Shown: one piece after another, positions 12,601 through 22,300 of the stretch | How positions within the stretch are numbered: the first letter of the stretch is position 1 | How the letters are laid out: every line of letters starts with the position of its first letter | Origin: Leptodactylus fallax | Taxonomy: Eukaryota > Chordata > Amphibia > Anura > Leptodactylidae | Assembly: GCA_947044405.1 (NCBI GenBank) | Contig: CAMRHE010001103.1 | Coordinates: 125,001 to 189,000 of the forward strand | Length of the DNA: 64,000 nt | Direction of reading: 5' to 3' | Notes under the pieces: model-generated | Told to the model about the DNA's origin: nothing | The model's input: the letters and a program-made list of their open reading frames with translations, nothing else | Database searches by the model: none | Position numbers and translations under genes: made by a program

Positions 12601-15600
12601 GGGGCCCTGGGTTACCTAGCTGTTATTGGTGCCCTCTGGGTTACCTAGCTGTTATTGGTGCCCTCTGGGTTACCTAGCTGTTATTGGTGCCCTCTGGGTT
12701 ACCTAGCTGTTATTGGTGCCCTCTGGGGTTACCTAGCTGTTATTGGTGCCCCCTGGGTTACCTAGCTGTTATTGGTGCCCCCTGGGTTACCTAGCTGTTA
12801 TTGGTGCCCCCTGGGGTTACCTAGCTGTTATTGGTGCCCCCTGGGGTTACCTAGCTGTTATTGGTGCCCCCGGGGTTACCTAGCTGTTATTGGTGCCCCC
12901 TGGGTTACCTAGCTGTTATTGGTGCCCCCTGGGGTTACCTAGCTGTTATTGGTGCCCTCTGGGGTTACCTAGCTGTTATTGGTGCCCCCTGGGTTACCTA
13001 GCTGTTATTGGTGCCCCCTGGGTTACCTAGCTGTTATTGGTGCCCCCTGGGTTACCTAGCTGTTATTGGCTGCCCTCTGGGGTTACCTAGCGGGGCCCTG
13101 GGGGTTACCTAGCTGTTATTGGTGCCCCCTGGGTTACCTAGCTGTTATTGGTGCCCCCTGGGTTACCTAGCTGTTATTGGTGCCCTCTGGGTTACCTAGC
13201 TGTTATTGGTGCCCCCTGGGGTTACCTAGCTGTTATTGGTGCCCCCTGGGGTTACCTAGCTGTTATTGGTGCCCCCTGGGTTACCTAGCTGTTATTGGTG
13301 CCCCCTGGGTTACCTAGCTGTTATTGGTGCCCCCTGGGTTACCTAGCTGTTATTGGTGCCCCCTGGGTTACCTAGCTGTTATTGGTGCCCCCTGGGGTTA
13401 CCTAGCTGTTATTGGTGCTGCCCTCTGGGTTACCTAGCTGTTATTGGTGCCCTCTGGGTTACCTAGCTGTTATTGGTGCCCTGCTAGGGTTACCGCCTAG
13501 CTGTTATTGGTGCCCTCTGGGTTACCTAGCTGTTATTGGTGCCCTCTGGGGTTACCTAGCTGTTATTGGTGCCCTCTGGGGTTACCTAGCTGTTATTGGT
13601 GCCCCCTGGGTTACCTAGCTGTTATTGGTGCCCTCTGGGTTACCTAGCTGTTATTGCTGCCCTCTGGGGTTACCTAGCTTTTATTGGTGTCCCCTGGGTT
13701 ACCTAGCTGTTATTGGTGCCCCCTGGGTTACCTAGCTGTTATTGGTGCCCCCTGGGTTACCTAGCTGTTAATGTTGCCCTCTGGGTTACCTAGCTGTTAT
13801 TGGTGCCCCCTGGGTTACCTAGTTGTTATTGGTGCCCTATGGGGTTACCTAGCTGTTATTGGTGCCCCCAGGGTTACCTAGCTGTTATTGGTGCCCCCTG
13901 GGTTACCTAGCTCTTATTGGTGCCCCCTGCGTTACCTAGCTGTTAATGTTGCCCTCTGGGTTACCTAGCTGTTATTGGTGCCCCTCTGGGTTACCTAGCT
14001 GTTATTGGTGCCCTCTGGGGTTACCTAGCTGTTAATGTTGCCCTCTGGGTTACCTAGCTGTTATTGGTGCCCTCTAGGTTACCTAGCTGTTATTGGTGCC
14101 CTCTGGGGTTACCTAGCTGTTATTGGTGCCCTCTGGGTTACCTAGCTGTTATTGGTGCCCTCTGGGTTACCTAGCTGTTAATGTTGCCCTCTGGGTTACC
14201 TAGCTGTTATTGGTGCCCTCTGGGGTTACCTAGCTGTTATTGGTGCCCCCTGGGTTACCTAGCTGTTATTGGTGCCCCCTGGGTTACCTAGCTGTTATTG
14301 GTGCCCCCTGGGATACCTAGCTGTTAATGGTGCCCCCTGGGTTACCTAGCTGTTAATGTTGCCCCCTGGGTTACCTAGCTGTTATTGGTGCCCCCTGGGT
14401 TACCTAGCTGTTATTGGTGCCCTCTAGGGTTACCCAGCTGTTATTGGTGCCCTCTAGGGTTACCTAGCTGTTATTGGTGCCCCCTGGGTTACCTAGGTGT
14501 TATTTGTGCCCCCTGGGTTACCTAGGTGTTATTTGTGCCCTCTGGGTTACCTAGCTGTTATTGGTGCCCTCTGGGTTACCTAGCTGTTATTGGTGCCCTC
14601 TGGGTTACCTAGCTGTTATTGGTGTCCTCTGGGTTACCTAGGTGTTATTGGTGCCCTCTGGGTTACCTAGCTGTTATTGGTGCCCCCTGGGTTACCTAGC
14701 TGTTATTGGTGCCCCCAGGGTTACCTAGCTGTTATTGGTGCCCTCTGGGTTACCTAGCTGTTAATGTTGCCCTCTGGGTTACCTAGCTGTTATTGGTGCC
14801 CTCTGGGGTTACCTAGCTGTTATTGCTGCCCTCTGGGGTTACCTAGCTGTTATTGGTGTCCCCTGGGGTTACCTAGCTGTTATTGGTGCCCCCTGGGCTA
14901 CCTAGCTGTTATTGGTGCCCTCTGGGGTTACCTAGCTGTTATTGGTGCCCCCTGGGTTACCTAGCTGTTATTGGTGCCCCCTGGGTTACCTAGCTGTTAT
15001 TGGTGCCCCCTGGGGTTACCTAGCTGTTAATGGTGCCCTCTGGGTTACCTAGCTGTTATTGCTGCCCTCTGGGGTTACCTAGCTGTTATTGGTGTCCCCT
15101 GGGTTACCTAGCTGTTATTGGTGCCCCCTGGGTTACCTAGCTGTTATTGGTGCCCTCTGGGTTACCTAGCTGTTATTGGTGCCCCCTGGGTTACCTAGCT
15201 GTTATTGGTGCCCTCTGGGGTTACCTAGCTGTTATTGGTGCCCCCTGGGTTACCTAGCTGTTATTGGTGCCCCCTGGGTTACCTAGCTCTTATTGGTGCC
15301 CCCTGGGTTACCTAGCTGTTAATGTTGCCCTCTGGGTTACCTAGCTGTTATTGGTGCCCCCTGGGTTACCTAGCTGTTATTGGTGCCCTCTGGGGTTACC
15401 TAGCTGTTATTGGTGCCCTCTGGGTTACCTAGCTGTTATTGGTGCCCTCTGGGGTTACCTAGCTGTTATTGGTGCCCTCTGGGTTACCTAGCTGTTAATG
15501 TTGCCCTCTGGGTTACCTAGCTGTTATTGGTGCCCTCTGGGGTTACCTAGCTGTTATTGGTGCCCCCTGGGTTACCTAGCTGTTAATGTTGCCCTCTGGG

Positions 15601-18600
15601 TTACCTAGCTGTTATTGCTGCCCTCTGGGGTTACCTAGCTTTTATTGGTGTCCCCTGGGTTACCTAGCTGTTATTGGTGCCCCCTGGGTTACCTAGCTGT
15701 TATTGGTGCCCCCTGGGTTACCTAGCTGTTAATGTTGCCCTCTGGGTTACCTAGCTGTTATTGGTGCCCCCTGGGTTACCTAGCTGTTATTGGTGCCCTA
15801 TGGGGTTACCTAGCTGTTATTGGTGCCCCCAGGGTTACCTAGCTGTTATTGGTGCCCCCTGGGTTACCTAGCTCTTATTGGTGCCCCCTGCGTTACCTAG
15901 CTGTTAATGTTGCCCTCTGGGTTACCTAGCTGTTATTGGTGCCCCCTGGGTTACCTAGCTGTTATTGGTGCCCTCTGGGGTTACCTAGCTGTTAATGTTG
16001 CCCTCTGGGTTACCTAGCTGTTATTGGTGCCCTCTAGGTTACCTAGCTGTTATTGGTGCCCTCTGGGGTTACCTAGCTGTTATTGGTGCCCTCTGGGTTA
16101 CCTAGCTGTTATTGGTGCCCTCTGGGTTACCTAGCTGTTATTGGTGCCCTCTGGGGTTACCTAGCTGTTATTGGTGCCCCCTGGGGTTACCTAGCTGTTA
16201 TTGGTGCCCCCTGGGTTACCTAGCTGTTATTGGTGCCCCCTGGGATACCTAGCTGTTATTGGTGCCCTGGGTGGGCCCCCTGGGTTACCTAGCTGTTAAT
16301 GTTGCCCCCTGGGTTACCTAGCTGTTATTGGTGCCCCCTGGGTTACCTAGCTGTTATTGGTGCCCTCTAGGGTTACCCAGCTGTTATTGGTGCCCTCTAG
16401 GGTTACCTAGCTGTTATTGGTGCCCCCTGGGTTACCTAGGTGTTATTTGTGCCCCCTGGGTTACCTAGGTGTTATTTGTGCCCTCTGGGTTACCTAGCTG
16501 TTATTGGTGCCCTCTGGGTTACCTAGCTGTTATTGGTGCCCTCTGGGTTACCTAGCTGTTATTGGTGTCCTCTGGGTTACCTAGGTGTTATTGGTGCCCT
16601 CTGGGTTACCTAGCTGTTATTGGTGCCCCCTGGGTTACCTAGCTGTTATTGGTGCCCCCAGGGTTACCTAGCTGTTATTGGTGCCCTCTGGGTTACCTAG
16701 CTGTTAATGTTGCCCTCTGGGTTACCTAGCTGTTATTGGTGCCCTCTGGGGTTACCTAGCTGTTATTGCTGCCCTCTGGGGTTACCTAGCTGTTATTGGT
16801 GTCCCCTGGGTTACCTAGCTGTTATTGGTGCCCCCTGGGCTACCTAGCTGTTATTGGTGCCCTCTGGGGTTACCTAGCTGTTATTGGTGCCCCCCCCCCT
16901 GGGTTACCTAGCTGTTATTGGTGCCCCCTGGGTTACCTAGCTGTTAATGTTGCCCTCTGGGTTACCTAGCTGTTATTGCTGCCCTCTGGGGTTACCTAGC
17001 TTTTATTGGTGTCCCCTGGGTTACCTAGCTGTTATTGGTGCCCCCTGGGTTACCTAGCTGTTAATGTTGCCCTCTGGGTTACCTAGCTGTTATTGGTGCC
17101 CCCTGGGTTACCTAGCTGTTATTGGTGCCCTATGGGGTTACCTAGCTGTTATTGGTGCCCCCAGGGTTACCTAGCTGTTATTGGTGCCCCCTGGGTTACC
17201 TAGCTCTTATTGGTGCCCCCTGCGTTACCTAGCTGTTAATGTTGCCCTCTGGGTTACCTAGCTGTTATTGGTGCCCCCTGGGTTACCTAGCTGTTATTGG
17301 TGCCCTCTGGGGTTACCTAGCTGTTAATGTTGCCCTCTGGGTTACCTAGCTGTTATTGGTGCCCTCTAGGTTACCTAGCTGTTATTGGTGCCCTCTGGGG
17401 TTACCTAGCTGTTATTGGTGCCCTCTGGGTTACCTAGCTGTTAATGTTGCCCTCTGGGTTACCTAGCTGTTATTGGTGCCCTCTGGGGTTACCTAGCTGT
17501 TATTGGTGCCCCCTGGGTTACCTAGCTGTTATTGGTGCCCCCTGGGTTACCTAGCTGTTATTGGTGCCCCCTGGGTTACCTAGCTGTTATTGGTGCCCCC
17601 TGGGATACCTAGCTGTTATTGGTGCCCCCTGGGTTACCTAGCTGTTATTGGTGCCCTCTGGGTTACCTAGCTGTTATTGGTGCCCCCTGGGTTACCTAGC
17701 TGTTATTGGTGCCCTCTGGGGTTACCTAGCTGTTATTGCTGCCCCCTGGGTTACCTAGCTGTTATTGGTGCCCTCTGGGGTTACCTAGCTGTTATTGGTG
17801 CCCTCTGGGTTACCTAGCTGTTAATGTTGCCCTCTGGGGTTACCTAGCTGTTAATGTTGCCCTCTGGGTTACCTAGCTGTTAATGTTGCCCTCTGGGGTT
17901 ACCTAGCTGTTATTGGTGCCCCCTGGGTTACCTAGCTGTTATTGCTGCCCCCTGGGTTACCTAGCTGTTAATGTTGCCCTCTGGGGTTACCTAGCTGTTA
18001 ATGTTGCCCTCTGGGTTACCTAGCTGTTATTGGTGCCCTCTGGGGTTACCTAGCTATTATTGCTGCCCTCTGGGGTTACCTAGCTATTATTAGTGCCCCC
18101 TGGGGTTACCTAGCTATTATTGCTGCCCTCTGGGGTTACCTAGCTGTTATTGGTGCCCTCTGGGTTACCTAGCTGTTATTGTTGCCCCCTGGGTTACCTA
18201 GCTGTTATTGTTGCCCCCTGGGTTACCTAGCTGTTATTGCTGCCCTCTGGGGTTACCTAGCTGTTATTGCTGCCCTCTGGGGTTACCTAGCTGTTATTGG
18301 TGCCCTCTGGGGTTACCTTGCTATTATTGGTGCCCTCTGGGGTTACCTAGCTGTTATTGGTGCCCCTGGACCGCCCCTGGGGTTACCAGCGTTATTGGTG
18401 CCCCCTGGGGTTACCTAGCTGTTATTGGTGCCCCTCTGGGGTTACCTAGCTATTATTGGTGCCCTCTGGGGTTACCCTAGCTGTTATTGGTGCCCCCTGG
18501 GGTTACCTAGCTATTATTGGTGCCCTCTGGGGTTACCTAGCTATTATTGGTGCCCCCTGGGGTTACCTAGCTATTATTGCTGCCCTCTGGGGTTACCTAG

Positions 18601-19370
18601 CTGTTATTGGTGCCCCCTGGGTTGGTTCCCTCTGTGGTTACATTCATGTTGTTGATTCCCTCTCTCATATGATGGTCGCTCGTGATTCCTGCTGTTTGTA
18701 CAGGACAGTCAGTAAGAATCGGTGTAAAAGTATCTTCTCACCGACATTGGACATTCTGAGAGGAAAGAGCACCAGGGGGCGCCCTAACAAGTATGCATTT
18801 TACAGCAGTACTGTCATGCAAGATCATCCTGTGTACTTATTAGACATTCTTGATGATAAAAGTGCTGTGGTTGAGATCATGTGATGTCTTTGGTCCGATC
18901 TCATCGGGAGGCACTTTAAGAGGCTTACTGAGCATGCTCTTTAACAACATCAGGTGGGCGTTTCGTAGTGGCTGTGCCTAGTATTGCAGCTCAGTCCCAT
19001 TCGAATGAGATGTAGTGTGCTGCAATACCAGGCACAGCCACTATCAAAGGGATGGAGCTATGTCACAGCCCCTTCAGTCATCTCATCGGACCCCCACTGA
19101 TCTGTTACTGAAAGCCCACCCATACTGTAGTTTTTTAACCCTCCTTCCACTGATCATTACTTTCCTAATGTGACTACTTCTTGTCTTCTGCAGTCTCGAC
19201 TCACGTGCCCTTGCTGCAACTCCCGCAAGATGGATGCTGTCTTAACAAAGTGTTTTCACGTTTTCTGCTTTGAGTGTGTGAAGACCAGATACGACACACG
19301 GCAACGCAAGTGCCCTAAATGCAATGCCGCATTCGGAGCAAACGACTTCCATCGCATTTACATTGGCTGA
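487..19370 (+). CDS. RNF20: RNF20 (BRE1A) E3 ubiquitin ligase, C-terminal seven exons, 5' part outside window
   Basis: RNF20 forms a heterodimer with RNF40 in the nucleus and monoubiquitinates histone H2B during transcription. Seven coding exons (487-604, 694-843, 1832-2044, 2339-2464, 4181-4321, 4651-4752, 19194-19370) join in frame through GT-AG introns and give about 341 residues, roughly the last third of the usual 975 or so. The first six encode charged coiled coil; the last encodes a C3HC4 RING. RNF20 is preferred over its paralogue RNF40 because of the linker KKPD, the segment [11 protein letters not shown] and the ending FHRIYIG, which I recall as RNF20-type. All exons are open and splice phases agree, so the gene appears functional. 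Its last intron is unusually large because of a minisatellite. Family and function are established knowledge; paralogue assignment is from remembered sequence. Confidence 0.95.
694..843 (+). CDS. RNF20: RNF20 coding exon
   Basis: Exactly 50 codons, phase 0 at both ends, acceptor TTAG and donor GTGAGT. It encodes a charged coiled coil that contains [16 protein letters not shown], matching BRE1 proteins. Confidence 0.94.
845..1831 (+). other. RNF20 intron
   Basis: No coding evidence. Around 1088-1240 there is a sequence starting GTTCACATCTGTGT that recurs near 41710, so it is probably a dispersed repeat fragment. The rest is unremarkable. Confidence 0.6.
1832..2044 (+). CDS. RNF20: RNF20 coding exon
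   Basis: 71 codons in phase 0. It begins [20 protein letters not shown], shared almost unchanged by RNF20 and RNF40; NIRLMQQ and [10 protein letters not shown] favour RNF20. Acceptor TGTTAG, donor GTGCTG (GT present, otherwise weak). Confidence 0.95.
2339..2464 (+). CDS. RNF20: RNF20 coding exon
   Basis: 42 codons, phase 0. It begins [20 protein letters not shown] and ends in KRK; acceptor TTTATTTCAG, donor GTAACA. Confidence 0.95.
2465..4180 (+). other. RNF20 intron
   Basis: Intron of 1.7 kb with no coding evidence. It holds an A-run at 3599-3611 and a homopolymer pair near 3814-3853 (a run of C followed directly by a run of A). Reading frames across the latter are low-complexity artefacts. 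Confidence 0.6.
4181..4321 (+). CDS. RNF20: RNF20 coding exon
   Basis: 47 codons, phase 0, acceptor ACTTTTGTAG and donor GTAAAG. It encodes coiled coil ending in FNYKRAQ, as expected just upstream of the EDISRLR segment. Confidence 0.94.
4651..4752 (+). CDS. RNF20: RNF20 coding exon (penultimate)
   Basis: 34 codons, [17 protein letters not shown] onward to EEIKECK. Acceptor GTCCTTTCAG, donor GTAACA, phase 0. It is joined to the RING exon across the 14.4-kb intron. Confidence 0.94.
4943..18621. repeat. Giant 29-bp minisatellite filling the last RNF20 intron
   Basis: A continuous head-to-tail array of a 29-bp unit, consensus TTACCTAGCTGTTATTGGTG followed by CCCCCTGGG; 30-bp variants have GGGG. 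Length divided by unit gives roughly 465 copies (estimate). Common variants are CCCTCTGGG, TTAATGTTGCC, TTATTGCTGCC and TTATTTGTGCC. Variants recur in the same order about 1.95 kb and 1.35 kb apart in the right third, so there is higher-order duplication. The middle (about 8900-13600) is more uniform. The long reading frames inside it are only translations of the repeat. Confidence 0.98.
18622..19193 (+). other. End of the last RNF20 intron
   Basis: The array fades out with a degenerate unit at about 18622-18655. A CTCF-like core GCACCAGGGGGC lies at 18769-18780. A hairpin repeat is at about 18955-19060. The intron ends in TTGTCTTCTGCAG. Confidence 0.6.
18955..19060. repeat. Palindromic dispersed repeat (hairpin), copy 1
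   Basis: Two arms, GTGGCTGTGCCTAGTATTGC and GCAATACCAGGCACAGCCAC, are near-perfect inverted copies around a loop of about 50 bases. A related hairpin occurs at about 38257-38350, so this is a dispersed repeat rather than a gene-specific structure. Confidence 0.75.
19194..19370 (+). CDS. RNF20: RNF20 last coding exon: C3HC4 RING finger
   Basis: 58 codons plus TGA at 19368-19370. All eight zinc ligands are present, counting from the exon start: C5, C8, C20, H22, C25, C28, C40, C43. The exon ends FHRIYIG. The RING recruits the E2 (RAD6/UBE2A or B) for H2B monoubiquitination. One local difference is NSRKMDAVL where KKDAVL is usual. Acceptor CTTCTGCAG, phase 0. Confidence 0.97.
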   Translation, partial: SRLTCPCCNSRKMDAVLTKCFHVFCFECVKTRYDTRQRKCPKCNAAFGANDFHRIYIG

Positions 19371-22300
19371 GCGGGTGACGTCTGAACGGGGTCCTACATG
19401 TAGAGGGCGTGGGTATGGACAGAGACACCCCAATGATATACAAGCCCTGTCTCACACGCACACTGCCATCTGTCTCCACTTGTTATACTGTCTCCACACA
19501 AGTCTTATCCTACCATCCATACCCTGCCCAGCAGGGGGCGTTGATCATGACGCACTGATATCTCTGATGGTGGCGCTCTTCTTTTCATAGGGATGATAGG
19601 TGTAGTGATCCTTCCTGGGACACTGTGATACAGATATGCACAGGCTGGCTGTAAGCAGGATGGAGATATTTATTTGACGAGGCCCAACCTACCAAGTCTA
19701 AGCTGCTTCATCACCACTTGCGTGTAGCAACTCACTAAATCCAGTATCAGTGGGCATCTCAGGATACCTGTAAAGGTAAATCTGTTGCGGACCAATATTT
19801 AAAGGAGACTCTACAGGGGTTGTAGTGATGTTAGAAATACATGACTGATGTGTACCAGGAACAGCGCCACCCTTTCTTATAGGCTGGTTTGGGCAATATA
19901 TCTCAGTTCCCATTGGCATTTGGCTAAGCTGGAGTATCACAGTTAGCCCATGGAAAATGGAGGTGCAATTTCTGGAAGTCAGCAACCATAATTTCATATG
20001 TGATTCCAGTTGGATATGGCAATACCGAGTGTGTTACACAGGGGGTGAGAACGAGCAAAAGATTGTCTCATGCCCCTGCCTGAGGATTGATGCCAGACCC
20101 CATGTTCCTTGGGATTGTGGACTGGACTCATCAGATGTTTTTTTTCTTTTTCTCTTTCTATGAATCTCTGACTTTCCAGATATCACTCTTGTATCACAGG
20201 GTTACCATTAACACTTTGGGGGCAGTGTAATAGAGATTGTCTCAGCAACTACAGTGACTGTGCCCCTCACCCGCCCCCCACCCAGATGCTTGAACAAAGT
20301 GGCAGGAGAGCGCTGTGCCAAACCCTCAAACTATAATACTACTATGTGTTACCTATGTGCCATATACTTACCGGGTCCTCTCCATTCCAGCCATCGTCTT
20401 CCTGTTCCAGAGATTGTCTCCTCCATCTTGTCACTGACTTCTTCAGGGCATTATGGGAGGCATGATCCTGATGATCATCTCCTTGTAGACATTACTAGAA
20501 GATAGCCGCACACAGAACCAGCCCTGACACAACTTGTGCAGAGCTGAAGATTCTCCTGCACTGACGGGCTCTGCACAGGTTGTGTCAGGTCTGGTCCTGC
20601 AGGTGGAGATCTTGTAGTACTGGGGAAGGGGGGCAAAAATGACTTTGTATGTCACACAATGCAATGTCGATTTGCAAACCCCAATGTGCCTGAAGATGAC
20701 AGTAGCCCTTTTGTCTTTGGAGAGGAGCTGATCCCTGGAAAGGGGTATTGTGGCTGGAATGGAGGGCACCAGGTAGGTAATAGATGGTTAAATTATAGTT
20801 TATAGTGGAAGGTTGCTTTAAATCTTGTCAGCTCTTCTGGGTTTTCTTCGGAGAACATCTTAGGTAATGACCAATTATGCAGCTGCCCAAAAATAACGGT
20901 AGAGTTGACATGAGGTAAATTGGCACATCGCTTTTCAGCTCTTTATGAATACTGGCGATGGCGTCGGGAACATGACCCGCTTGCTCTTGAGATTGATGAG
21001 AGTTTATGCTGCCAGATCCCAAGTGACATGGACCAATTGACATGGTGAAAGGTAATGGGGTACTCCAGCAGGAAACGTAGATCAGATGTGCTATTTGAAA
21101 GATTTGTAGGGGCCGACTGCTGGCACCCCACCCATCTATGTATAAACTGCTGCCCCTGTAGGTCTCATTACAGAAAATCCATGAAGTGGCACATTGGTAC
21201 AAGGGTTGGTGTTATTATTTCTTGTAGTACAACCACTTAGGATGAAATAGGAGCCGACACCAGTAAGATGATCTCCTCCACCCATCGTCACAGCTGGCAT
21301 GGCGCTCTTACCCATACACATACCCATCCTACCACTCTGCCTTCTCACATCGGGGTTCTTACTGTGATGATTTCTATCCTGACGTTGTGTCTCGCTGTGA
21401 TTTCCTGCGTTAGTCGTGGTGCTTGTGAGTGAGTAAAGTGTGAGTAGAGGTTCAGGCCACACAGTCTTCTAGCGGGTAGTGTAGGTGATAGCAAAGAGGA
21501 AAGCGGCGTCCAGGATGATTCCTCCTCTTTATAACATGCTGCCTGTGTTTTTGGAAGGTGAATAAATTTCCTTTTTTTCTGTACTTGTATCAGTATGGTT
21601 ATTTTGGGGGTCGAATATTGGTAAAATGACGCCGTGTTCACAGTGACAGGGCCTTTTTGCAGAGCATTCTGTGTTTGCGGTATAATCTCCTTCGAGCTGG
21701 TGCTGGGTCATAGACATTGATGATACTGAACATGTAGCACCGCTCCCCGTGAGACAGGCCCTGAAATACGGCAAGGAAAATAAAGGTTAGACTTCTGCTG
21801 CGCCCGACCTTATACCCTCTTCCTGCCCTTCCCAGATACGATATCTGACTTAGACTGGAAGACGAAAAATGGAAAGGCCAGATGATTGATCTACAATCTG
21901 TGGTATACCCATGAAGAGGACATCTTGGATCTTGGGGAGCCTTTTTTCCCATGTTTGATTGGGTTTTGGTTTGGGTATTCATGGAAAGATGGTCATCAAC
22001 CTAAGAAGCTGTGGTCTACAGAGTTAACTGGTTTTGACCACTTACCCGTAGTAGTGATTGATGTCTTTCCATCTTTGGTATCTTGATGTCTTCCATGTTA
22101 CAATTTATCCTTTGTAATCCTCCTGAATCCTAAAACATAACATGGAAAACCAGAGCATCAAATATCCAGTTCAGTTCTACACTTCATGAAATATGGAGGA
22201 TCAAGGTCCTGTAGAGGCAGTAACTTTGCTTCTTCTACTGCCCTTTGGTGTTTTTCTGATGACTTATGATCCTTAGGCCAGCCATATACGTTAGATTATC

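Noticed and set aside
4943..18621. CRISPR-like impression from regular short repeats
   Set aside because: There are no unique spacers: units are directly adjacent. The surrounding genes are eukaryotic.
7152..18884. Open frames of 66-142 residues inside the 29-bp array
   Set aside because: They only translate repeat units ([10 protein letters not shown] and [10 protein letters not shown] in turn) and end when the unit length varies. No domain, no codon signal.
487..19370. Assigning the ligase to RNF40 instead of RNF20
   Set aside because: RNF40 has, as I recall it, VRGRYEARQRK and an IYIS ending; this sequence has [11 protein letters not shown] and IYIG.
21136..21982. Several 80-124 residue minus-strand frames downstream of RNF20
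   Set aside because: They overlap each other in different frames, have no domain signature and no splice signals in agreement.
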